This document shows, one piece after another, positions 1-5,932 of a stretch of 16,756 bases of DNA. Under the pieces are notes generated by a model. The model searched no databases. It saw only the letters and a program-made list of their open reading frames with translations, and was not told the origin of the DNA. The position numbers were made by a program, and so were the translations under genes. The DNA is taken from the NCBI GenBank assembly GCA_031370485.1, contig JANMQK010000328.1:1-16756 (forward strand), in the 5' to 3' direction. The number at the start of each line of letters is the position of its first letter. The first letter of the stretch is position 1. This stretch comes from JANMQK01 sp031370485. GTDB lineage: Bacteria > Acidobacteriota > Polarisedimenticolia > Gp22-AA2.

Positions 1-418
1 TGCCGGCCGGCCCGCCGACCCGGGCGCTCAGCCGCGCTGCCCGGCGCGAGTCATCGCGGCGGGGAACGTGTCCGAGTTCGGAGAGCGCGCTTTCGAGGGT
101 CAGCGCATCGAGGGGCCGCGCGGCGAACGCCACGGCGCTACCGGACTCCATCCCCGGGGCGGTCCGGGGATCGCCGACCATCAGGATGGGTATGGAGCGC
201 AGACCCGCGTCGGACCGCAGGGATGTCAGGCAGGCGCGGGCGTCAATGCGGGCGTGGCCGTCGTCGAGGAGGATGAGATCCGGAGAACACCCCCGGGCCT
301 TTTCGATGACCTCCTCGGAGCTGGCCGCCCGGACAATCTCGTACCGGTCCCGCCGCAGGAACGACGTCTCGAGGATCTGGAAAAGCGCCGTGTCGTCGAC
401 CATCAGGATCCGGGACAT
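1..418 (-). CDS. Response regulator, degenerate receiver domain (3' end off the window)
   Basis: The frame is open from an ATG at 418 to the window edge, giving at least 139 residues with no stop. The N-terminus MSRILMVDDTALFQ is a receiver beta-1 strand with the acidic pair D8/D9. DLILLD places the phospho-acceptor at D52. Two switch positions look altered: the Thr/Ser after beta-4 is replaced within ILMVGD (G82), and the invariant Lys before Pro is Arg (R101 in ARPLD). After the receiver (about 1-118) the sequence becomes Arg-rich (RRDDSRRAARLS), which resembles the entry into a PilZ domain, but that part is cut off. It lies 193 bases downstream of the sigma-54 activator on the same strand. 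Phosphorylation-dependent signalling is plausible but uncertain given the substitutions. The C-terminal output domain is unknown. Confidence 0.8.
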   Translation of the reverse strand, partial: MSRILMVDDTALFQILETSFLRRDRYEIVRAASSEEVIEKARGCSPDLILLDDGHARIDARACLTSLRSDAGLRSIPILMVGDPRTAPGMESGSAVAFAARPLDALTLESALSELGHVPRRDDSRRAARLSARVGGPAG

Positions 419-472
419 CAATCGGCTCGCTCGGGATCGACCGTGACGGATATCGGAGCTCTGGGAGGGCGC

Positions 473-491
473 TGCCGGGATCATCCCGGCA
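473..491. repeat. Perfect 19-base palindrome (9-base arms, 1-base centre)
   Basis: The sequence reads TGCCGGGAT C ATCCCGGCA. It lies between the end of the sigma-54 activator gene (612) and the start of the partial response regulator (418), 55 bases upstream of that start. As RNA it can form a 7-bp GC-rich stem with a 5-base loop. No T-run follows on either strand, so a standard intrinsic terminator is unlikely. A dimeric-repressor operator or a Rho-type/attenuator hairpin are the alternatives. The rest of 419-611 shows no gene and no convincing promoter. Confidence 0.6.
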
Positions 492-611
492 ATCCGGGGT
501 TCAGGCGAGGACGTTACCATAATCGGGTGCGCCCCATCAAGACCGCTCGGGCGTCGAATGCGCCCCGGACGGACGGTATCGCGGCCCGGGCGGCGACCCG
601 GGCACGGTCTT

Positions 612-2066
612 TCAGTTCCTGGAATGCGAGACGGGGACGCCGCCCTCTTCGGCGGCGGGCTCCGCGTCCTGCGATGCCCCCCCGGCCTGCCCCTTGAGCG
701 GGATGCCCAGCCGCTTCATTTTTTCTATGAGCGTCGTCCTCTTGATCTTCAGCAGGCCGGCCGCGCGCGTCTTGACCCAACCCGAGTACTCGAGGGCCTG
801 GTAGAGCATCCTTTGCTCGTAGTTCGCCAGCACCTCGTCCAGCGAGAAACCGTCCCCCCCCACCTGGAGCAGCGGCATCTCGACGGCGCCCTCCTCGAGG
901 ATCTCGCGGGGCAGGTCCTCGCGCCCCAGGTCCTGCTTGCCGAACGAAAGCGCCACGCACCGCTCGATGACGTTCTCGAGCTGCCGCACGTTGCCGGGCC
1001 ACGAATACTCGGACAGCACGCGGAGCGCGTCGGGCGTGAACCGCTTGGTCGGGACATGCATCTCCTGGCAGTGCTTCGCGAGGAAGTGCTGGATGAGCGG
1101 CGGAACGTCCTCCCGTCTCTCGCGCAGGGTCGGCAGCTGGATATGGATCACGTTGAGCCGGTAGAGCAGGTCCTCGCGAAACCGGCCCTCGTCGACCATC
1201 CGCTTCAGGTCATGAACGCTCGCCGCGATGACCCGCACGTCGACCGCGATCTTGCGTGTCCCCCCCAGCGGCAGAAGCTCGCGCTCCTGCAGGACCCTGA
1301 GCAGCTTGATCTGCAGGCTGGGACTGATCGTGCCGATTTCGTCCAGGAACAGCGTGCCTCCCGCCGCGGACTCGAAGCGGCCCGGACGATCGGCAACCGC
1401 GTCGGGGAATGCGCCCCGCACATGACCGAAGAGCTCGTCCTCGAGGAGGGACTCCGGGATGCCACCGCAGTTCACCGAGACGAACGGCTGCTCCCTCCGC
1501 TCGCCATTGAAGTGAAGCGCCTTCCCCACGAGCTCCTTCCCTGTGCCCGCGGCGCCCGTGATGAGCACCGTGCTGCGCGTCGAGGCGATCTGCCCGATGA
1601 GAGCGAAGATGCGCCGCATCTGCGGGCTCTGCCCGACGAGGTTGTGGATGCCGTAGGTGCTCTCCAGCTGGCGGCGCAGTGTGGCGTTCTCGCGCTTGAG
1701 ACGGCTGCGCTCGAGGGCCCGGCCGACCACGACCTCGACCTCTTCCATCCGGAACGGTTTCACGATGTAGTCGACGGCGCCCATCTTCATCGCCTTAATG
1801 GCGGTCTCGACCGAAGCATAACCGGTGATCATGATGACACCGACCTCGGGGCGCAGGGCCGAGACCTCCTTGAGCACCTCCAGCCCGTCGATGCGCGGCA
1901 GGACCATGTCGAGGATGACCAGGTCGAAAGGGGCCTCGCGCAGGCTCGCGACGGCGCGCTCGCCCGAGTCGGCGCCCGTGACGGTGTACCCCGACTCCTG
2001 CAGCGAGCGTCCCAGGACCTCGCGCACTCCTTCGTCGTCGTCCACGATTAGGATTTTCTCTTTCAC
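612..2066 (-). CDS. Sigma-54-dependent response regulator (NtrC family) with altered GAFTGA loop
   Basis: This is a three-domain enhancer-binding protein of 484 aa from the GTG at 2066. The receiver (1-118) has D9-D11, phospho-acceptor D53, T81 and K103, all intact. The AAA+ domain (about 142-372) has Walker A GAAGTGKE (171-178), Walker B GGTLFLDEIG (236-245), the arginine-finger region FREDLLYRLNV (296-306) and WPGNVRQLENV (356-366). A Fis-type helix-turn-helix occupies about 416-456. The loop that contacts sigma-54, normally GAFTGA, reads GAFPDA (218-223). I prefer the GTG at 2066 because it gives a KEKILIVDDD start with GGGGGGA upstream. The in-frame ATG at 2081 lacks a ribosome site and would leave only about 10 bases of leader after the predicted sigma-54 start. 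No partner histidine kinase is in view, so the signal and targets are unknown. It may activate its own gene. Confidence 0.93.
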   Translation of the reverse strand: MKEKILIVDDDEGVREVLGRSLQESGYTVTGADSGERAVASLREAPFDLVILDMVLPRIDGLEVLKEVSALRPEVGVIMITGYASVETAIKAMKMGAVDYIVKPFRMEEVEVVVGRALERSRLKRENATLRRQLESTYGIHNLVGQSPQMRRIFALIGQIASTRSTVLITGAAGTGKELVGKALHFNGERREQPFVSVNCGGIPESLLEDELFGHVRGAFPDAVADRPGRFESAAGGTLFLDEIGTISPSLQIKLLRVLQERELLPLGGTRKIAVDVRVIAASVHDLKRMVDEGRFREDLLYRLNVIHIQLPTLRERREDVPPLIQHFLAKHCQEMHVPTKRFTPDALRVLSEYSWPGNVRQLENVIERCVALSFGKQDLGREDLPREILEEGAVEMPLLQVGGDGFSLDEVLANYEQRMLYQALEYSGWVKTRAAGLLKIKRTTLIEKMKRLGIPLKGQAGGASQDAEPAAEEGGVPVSHSRN

Positions 2067-2101
2067 TCCGCGTCCCCCCATGAGAACTCGGGAGGCCGTT
2101 C

Positions 2102-2117
2102 AGCAAGCCATGTGCCA
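2102..2117 (-). promoter_or_regulatory. Sigma-54 (-24/-12) promoter of the response-regulator gene
   Basis: The minus strand reads TGGCAC (2117-2112), five bases, then TTGCT (2106-2102). This matches the sigma-54 consensus TGGCAC-N5-TTGCW with the invariant GG and GC at the right spacing. The predicted transcription start is near 2091, giving a leader of about 25 bases to the GTG at 2066. A second TGGCACG on the same strand (about 2130-2136) lacks a -12 partner. Confidence 0.8.
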
Positions 2118-2189
2118 GAAGTGACGCGCCCCGTGCCACGCTGAAACCGCCCTCTCTTGCGGGGTGGGCGGGGGAATAGCCCGGCGATT

Positions 2190-2205
2190 CGTCAGATGTG
2201 TGACG
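2190..2205. promoter_or_regulatory. Inverted repeat CGTCA-N6-TGACG, possible activator (UAS) site
   Basis: The 5-base arms CGTCA (2190-2194) and TGACG (2201-2205) flank GATGTG. The centre is about 80 bases upstream of the -24 element and about 105 from the predicted start. That is the usual range for upstream sites bound by NtrC-type activators. A third CGTCA follows at 2211-2215. No other gene starts nearby. Its role as the site for the 612-2066 regulator is an inference from position and symmetry only. Confidence 0.45.
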
Positions 2206-2224
2206 GAAATCGTCAATGGAATGG

Positions 2225-2253
2225 AAAAAAAGCGTCAGGAGAACGACTCTCTG
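2225..2253 (-). terminator. Weak intrinsic-like terminator downstream of the bactofilin gene
   Basis: On the minus strand an imperfect short stem (CAG/CTG plus AGA/TCT with a bulge, 2253-2236) is followed by seven consecutive T (2231-2225). It lies about 80 bases past the bactofilin stop. The stem is weak, so the T-run is the main support. An 8-base direct repeat GTCAGGAG (2234-2241 and 2253-2260, approximately) overlaps it. The rest of 2118-2334 holds only the promoter and UAS elements listed separately. Confidence 0.35.
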
Positions 2254-2334
2254 TCAGGAGGGCGACGGAGGCATCAGGCTGATTGGAACCGATCCAGGGC
2301 GGAACAAACGTCGTGCAGGCGTATGGGAGAGGGC

Positions 2335-2769
2335 TCAGTGGGCGAGGGCTCGCCGCGGCGGGAGCGCGACGCCGGCAACCGTGGCGCGACCTCGCAGGAC
2401 CGAGCCCGGGTGCATCTCGATGATCGGAGTGGCCATCAAGCCCTCGAACAGACCGGTGGCCGCGAGGACGACCCGATCGGAGGCGCGGATGGAGCCGCGC
2501 GCTTCGCCCGACACCCGGGCGCTGGCCACGTCGACGTCGGCATCCACCCGTCCGGTCGAGGTAACGGTAAGACCGCCGCGGATGTCGATGCCACCGAGCA
2601 CCGTCCCGTGGACGAGCACCGGGCCGTCCCCCTTGATGGTCCCGGTCACGCGTGTCCCGGCGCCGATGACGGTCCCGCCCCCCGAGCGGCCATGAGAGAG
2701 CCGGCCGCCGAGGATCGCGTTCTCGTCCAGGGCTTCTTTCGAACTTCCATTGCGCCTGCGGAACAGCAT
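2335..2769 (-). CDS. Bactofilin-family polymer-forming cytoskeletal protein
   Basis: The protein has 144 aa with a central region (about 18-130) of short Gly/Val/Ile beta-turn repeats (VIGAGTRVTGTIKGDGPVLVHGTVLGGIDIR and onward is the core, residues 34-64). This is typical of the bactofilin right-handed beta-helix (DUF583). Bactofilins self-assemble without nucleotide into filaments used in cell shape, polarity or envelope positioning. The N-terminal tail MLFRRRNGSS is short and basic, and there is no signal peptide. The ATG at 2769 is chosen because the frame upstream of it runs through the tRNA-Gly gene. The gene starts 50 bases after the tRNA, so read-through from the tRNA promoter is possible. 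No M23 peptidase, a frequent bactofilin partner, is adjacent in this window. Confidence 0.85.
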   Translation of the reverse strand: MLFRRRNGSSKEALDENAILGGRLSHGRSGGGTVIGAGTRVTGTIKGDGPVLVHGTVLGGIDIRGGLTVTSTGRVDADVDVASARVSGEARGSIRASDRVVLAATGLFEGLMATPIIEMHPGSVLRGRATVAGVALPPRRALAH

Positions 2770-2819
2770 CAAGGCCACCCGTCCCGTGCAATACCGGGCC
2801 CATGGTCGAGGGAAGAAAG

Positions 2820-2895
2820 TGGAGCGGGCAGCGGGGTTCGAACCCGCGACCCCGAGCTTGGGAAGCTCGTACTCTACCAACTGAGCTATGCCCGC
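2820..2895 (-). tRNA. tRNA-Gly (anticodon CCC)
   Basis: A complete cloverleaf reads on the minus strand. The acceptor stem is GCGGGCA/TGCCCGC. The D arm is GCTC/GAGT with one G-T pair. The anticodon stem is CGAGC/GCTCG with loop TTCCCAA, so the anticodon is CCC. The T arm is GCGGG-TTCGAAC-CCCGC. The discriminator is T (U73, as expected for bacterial tRNA-Gly) and CCA is encoded at 2822-2820. It decodes GGG, a sensible isoacceptor for a high-GC genome. Confidence 0.96.
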
Positions 2896-2909
2896 CCTGT
2901 ACGGCGTCG

Positions 2910-2939
2910 AATGTAGCACCCGGCTTCGGGAGGTGTCAA
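2910..2939 (-). promoter_or_regulatory. Sigma-70-like promoter for tRNA-Gly
   Basis: The minus strand has TTGACA (2939-2934, perfect -35), an 18-base spacer, then TACATT (2915-2910, 4 of 6 to TATAAT). The tRNA 5' end is at 2895, so the start would lie a few bases upstream of the mature end. The element sits just after the mnmA stop. The spacer holds a small CCCG-AAGC-CGGG hairpin with no T-run. Confidence 0.6.
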
Positions 2940-2946
2940 TTGGACC

Positions 2947-4026
2947 CTAGAGCACCTCGTCGATGAATCCCCCGCCGAGGACCAGGTCGTCGCGGTACAG
3001 CACGACCGCCTGTCCCGGCGTAATGGCCCGCTGAGGCTCCTCGAAGGTCGCGCGAAATCTCCGCCCCGGCAGCGGCTCGATCCGCGCCGGCGCGCCCCGG
3101 TGCGAGGACCGGATGCGCGCGCAGGCCTCGATCGGCTCTCCGGGCTCGGGAATCGACAGCCAGCTCGCCCGCCCGGCGATGAGGGACGAATGGTACTGCG
3201 CCTCCTCGGGTCCCACGACCACCCGGTTCGCTTCCCTGTCGAGCGCCACGACATAGGACTTCCGGCTCGAGGCGATGCCGAGTCCCTTCCGCTGTCCCAC
3301 CGTGAAGGACACGATTCCCGCGTGACGACCCACCGTCTGGCCGGAGGTGTCCACGATGTCTCCGGGAGTCCCGGTGTCTCCGGTCTCCCGTCGGATGAAG
3401 TCGGCATAGCGCCCGTCGGGGACGAAACAGATGTCCTGGCTCTCCGGTTTTCCGGCGTTCGGGAGGCCATGCCGCTGGGCGAGGCGCCGGACCTCCTCCT
3501 TGGTCAGCTCCCCCACGGGGAAAAGCGCCCGGGCGATCTGTTCCTGGGTGAGGTCGAAAAGGAAATAGGACTGGTCCTTGGAAAGGTCCCGGGCCCGGCG
3601 CAACTCGTGGCGGCCGCTGCGCGGGTTCCGGGAAGCCCGCGCGTAGTGTCCCGTGGCCAGCCGGCTTGCCCCGAGGCCGGCGGCCCGCGCCGCGAGATGC
3701 CTGAACTTGGGCCCGGTATTGCACTGCACACAGGGCACCGGGGTGCGCCCGGCGCGATATTCGGAAATGAAGGTGTCGACCACCTCGCGGCGGAACTCCT
3801 CCTCCATGTTCAGGACGTAGAACGGAATGCCAAGCTGGTCGGCCGCGGCGCGGGCGTCGTAAAGGTCGCGCGGCGAGCAGCAGCGGCCGTACACGGGCTG
3901 TCCGTCCCGCGTGCGGTCGTAAAGCTGCATGGACAGGCCGACGACCGGCTCGCCCGCCTGGCTGAGCAGCAGCGCCGCGACCGATGAGTCGACGCCGCCG
4001 CTCATGGCGACCGCCACCCGGCTCAC
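2947..4026 (-). CDS. mnmA: tRNA-specific 2-thiouridylase MnmA
   Basis: MnmA adenylates and thiolates U34 of tRNA-Lys, -Glu and -Gln to give s2U. The protein has 359 aa, the normal family length. It has an N-terminal PP-loop SGGVDSS (9-15) and the two catalytic cysteines C99 (PVPCVQCN) and C200 (ESQDICFV). The GHY motif (126-128), the FTVGQRKGLGI motif and the C-terminal beta-barrel ending are also present. The start is GTG at 4026, whose GTGA overlaps the FHA gene's TGA by four bases. The next ATG would fall inside the PP-loop motif. It is the last gene of the desulfurase-FHA-mnmA operon. The desulfurase two genes upstream is the likely sulfur donor, as with the Bacillus subtilis YrvO-MnmA pair. 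Confidence 0.97.
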   Translation of the reverse strand: MSRVAVAMSGGVDSSVAALLLSQAGEPVVGLSMQLYDRTRDGQPVYGRCCSPRDLYDARAAADQLGIPFYVLNMEEEFRREVVDTFISEYRAGRTPVPCVQCNTGPKFRHLAARAAGLGASRLATGHYARASRNPRSGRHELRRARDLSKDQSYFLFDLTQEQIARALFPVGELTKEEVRRLAQRHGLPNAGKPESQDICFVPDGRYADFIRRETGDTGTPGDIVDTSGQTVGRHAGIVSFTVGQRKGLGIASSRKSYVVALDREANRVVVGPEEAQYHSSLIAGRASWLSIPEPGEPIEACARIRSSHRGAPARIEPLPGRRFRATFEEPQRAITPGQAVVLYRDDLVLGGGFIDEVL

Positions 4027-4646
4027 GACATGTCACCGGTTTCCGGCTTGAGATCCGTGAGAATCACCATGAGGCGCGTGGCGCCCACTCGGAACTCCTC
4101 GCGATTCTCCATCTCGCATTGAGTTATTTTCACGTCGTTGACGAAGGTCCCGTTCGTGCTGCCGAGATCCTTCAGGACCAGGCGCGGCCCGTGCACCTCG
4201 AGGCAGGCGTGGTGGCGGGAGACCTCGGCGTCGTCGAGCAGGACGTCGGCGTCCCCGCGGCCCAGGATGACGGCGGGCTTCTCGACCGGAAAAATCTTGC
4301 CGCTGTCCTTTCCCTGCAGGACCGCGAGGGAGATCTTGAGCCCCTGCGGCATGGCCAGTCCCCCCCCGGGCACCTTCTGGCTGGTGGGCAGGAGATTGGC
4401 GTCGGCCTCGAGGCGGGTCGTCATGTCGCCCGGAGACTGCGTGTTTCCGGGGACCGCTGGAGCGGCGACGGCCGCAGAGGCGTCGGCGGGCGCGGGAGCC
4501 GCGGCAGGGCCTTCTTCAAACATGGGAACGGAGATCGCTATGGGGGCCTTGCAGTTCGGGCAGCGCAAGGTCCCGCTCGACCGGCCCTTGAGGCGGGACT
4601 CGTCGAAGTTGTAGCGCTTGGCGCACGAGCCGCAGGAGATGATCAT
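4023..4646 (-). CDS. Zinc-ribbon plus FHA-domain protein
   Basis: The protein has 207 aa in three parts. A CxxC...CxxC zinc ribbon (C5, C8, C29, C32; MJ0042-type layout) is followed by an Ala/Pro-rich linker (about 43-100) and a C-terminal FHA domain (about 105-197). The FHA phosphothreonine-binding residues are all present: GR (R130), SRHH (S143-H146) and LGSTNGTFV (N165, G166, T167). The linker contains DMTTRLEAD with adjacent T76/T77, reminiscent of the phosphorylated Thr pair before the FHA domain in GarA/OdhI. The protein is predicted to be cytoplasmic. It is translationally coupled on both sides: the start (ATG 4646, or GTG 4649) overlaps the desulfurase stop, and its own stop overlaps mnmA. 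The function is unknown. A phospho-dependent adaptor or regulator of the flanking enzymes is only an inference. Confidence 0.88.
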   Translation of the reverse strand: MIISCGSCAKRYNFDESRLKGRSSGTLRCPNCKAPIAISVPMFEEGPAAAPAPADASAAVAAPAVPGNTQSPGDMTTRLEADANLLPTSQKVPGGGLAMPQGLKISLAVLQGKDSGKIFPVEKPAVILGRGDADVLLDDAEVSRHHACLEVHGPRLVLKDLGSTNGTFVNDVKITQCEMENREEFRVGATRLMVILTDLKPETGDMS

Positions 4647-5812
4647 CACTGTGCGGCGCCGCGGGCGCTGCCGGCGAACGTTCGCACCCGATCGAGGACA
4701 CTTTTCATGATGCGGGCGGCGCGATCGATCTCGTCGTCGGTCGTTTCCGGCCCGAGGCTCACGCGGATCGACGACCCGGCCTGCCAGCCGAGCCCCATCG
4801 CCCTGAGGGTCGGGGAGTGCCGGATCGTGCCGGCGGAGCAGGCGGACCCGGCCGATACCGCGACCCCCTCGAGGTCGAGGGCGATCACGAGCGTTTCGGC
4901 GCTGGCCCCTGCGAAGGCGATGCTGCTCGTCCCCGGTATGCGCGGAACACCCTTGCCGTTGACCTCAGCGTCGAGACCCGGTCCCGCCATACGTGTCTCG
5001 AGATCGTCCCGCAGGCGCTCGATGCGGCGGGACTCCGCGGCCAGGGCCTGTTCCGCGGCCAGTGCGGCCGCCCCGAAGCCCGCGATGGCGGCGGTGTTCT
5101 CCGTTCCCGGCCGCCGGTGAAGCTCCTGGCCGCCGCCCCGGAGGTGGGGCCTGAGTCGCAGGCCCCGGCGCGCGTAAAGCGCTCCGACCCCCTGCGGGCC
5201 GCCGAGCTTGTGGGCCGCGATCGAAAGGAGATCGACACCCAGCGCCTCGACACTCACCGGAATCCTGCCCGCGGCGTGGCAGGCGTCCGTGTGGAGCATG
5301 ATCCCGCGTCGCCGCAGCTCGGGGGCGATCTCCGCCACCGGCTGCAGGGTGCCGATCTCGTTGTTCGCCAGCATCAGCGACACGAGGGCCGTCCCCGTTG
5401 AGGCCGCCTCGAGCAGGGACCGCGGGTCGATCACGCCGGAAGGGCCGGGGGGAACGCGGACGACTTCGTACCCCTGCTCCTCGAGATCATCCATAACCGC
5501 TGCCACCGAGGGATGCTCGAACCCCGAGGTCACCACACGGCGCGAGCCGGCCGGGGCGGAATGCGCCGCGCCGTAGAGGGCGAGATTGTTCGCCTCCGTG
5601 CCGCCGCCGGTGAAGGCGATTTCTTCCGGGGCAGCGCCCACGAGTCGGGCCACCCGGGTGCGCGCCGTCTCGATGTTGATGCGGGCGCGATGGCCGAAGG
5701 AATGGACGCTGCTCGCGTTGCCTGAAGGCGCGTCGAGGACCGCCATCATGGCAGCCCTGGCCTCGGACCGAAGCGGACTCGTGGCGCTGTGATCGAGATA
5801 GATGCGGTTCAC
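4646..5812 (-). CDS. Cysteine desulfurase (NifS/IscS family)
   Basis: This PLP enzyme removes sulfur from L-cysteine to form a persulfide for transfer. From the GTG at 5812 it has 388 aa, starting MNRIYLDHSATSPL as is usual for the family. It has H100 (cofactor stacking), the PLP lysine K202 in AAHKLGGPQGVG, RRPGTENT (234-241) and the persulfide cysteine C325 in SAGSACSAG. The loop around C325 is of the NifS/IscS (class I) type. An upstream in-frame ATG at 5839 would add nine residues with no family similarity. It is the first gene of a three-gene operon with the FHA protein and mnmA. No iscU-like scaffold, tusA or ferredoxin gene is present. A dedicated role in tRNA thiolation is therefore more likely than general Fe-S assembly. 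Confidence 0.94.
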   Translation of the reverse strand: MNRIYLDHSATSPLRSEARAAMMAVLDAPSGNASSVHSFGHRARINIETARTRVARLVGAAPEEIAFTGGGTEANNLALYGAAHSAPAGSRRVVTSGFEHPSVAAVMDDLEEQGYEVVRVPPGPSGVIDPRSLLEAASTGTALVSLMLANNEIGTLQPVAEIAPELRRRGIMLHTDACHAAGRIPVSVEALGVDLLSIAAHKLGGPQGVGALYARRGLRLRPHLRGGGQELHRRPGTENTAAIAGFGAAALAAEQALAAESRRIERLRDDLETRMAGPGLDAEVNGKGVPRIPGTSSIAFAGASAETLVIALDLEGVAVSAGSACSAGTIRHSPTLRAMGLGWQAGSSIRVSLGPETTDDEIDRAARIMKSVLDRVRTFAGSARGAAQ

Positions 5813-5818
5813 CGCGAG

Positions 5819-5848
5819 ACCGTAGCATAGGAGCGCCATTCTTGACAA
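5819..5848 (-). promoter_or_regulatory. Possible promoter of the desulfurase-FHA-mnmA operon
   Basis: The minus strand has TTGTCA (5848-5843, 5 of 6), an 18-base spacer, then TACGGT (5824-5819) preceded by TG at the extended -10 position. The -10 hexamer is poor (3 of 6). The start would fall at about 5812, exactly the chosen GTG, implying a leaderless or nearly leaderless mRNA. The -35 overlaps the -35 of the divergent ileS promoter. Confidence 0.35.
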
Positions 5849-5871
5849 TATTCCGGGGCGGATGCTAGATT
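5842..5871 (+). promoter_or_regulatory. Sigma-70-like promoter of the ileS operon
   Basis: TTGACA (5842-5847, perfect -35), an 18-base spacer, then TAGATT (5866-5871, 4 of 6). The predicted start is near 5878, giving a leader of about 55 bases, far too short for a T-box. An 8-base palindrome TTCGCGAA (5882-5889) lies just past the start and could be an operator, though this may be chance. Confidence 0.6.
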
Positions 5872-5932
5872 CCGGCCTTCGTTCGCGAATCCAAAGTCAT
5901 TCGCCGTCAAAGTGATAGAGGAACCCGTGGCG

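Noticed and set aside
558..2051. Long plus-strand open frame (about 497 aa) opposite the sigma-54 activator
   Set aside because: It is a high-GC antisense shadow with no recognisable domain. The opposite strand carries a full NtrC-family protein with catalytic motifs.
2120..2140. Second sigma-54 promoter (TGGCACG on the minus strand)
   Set aside because: The sequence at the -12 distance is GCGT, not TTGC, so only the -24 half is present.
2770..2919. N-terminal extension of the bactofilin frame through the tRNA gene
   Set aside because: The extra 50 residues are a translation of tRNA-Gly and its flank. The bactofilin pattern and a sensible start begin at 2769.
5872..5932. T-box or other riboswitch in the ileS leader
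   Set aside because: The predicted leader is only about 55 nt, with no specifier stem or T-box sequence.
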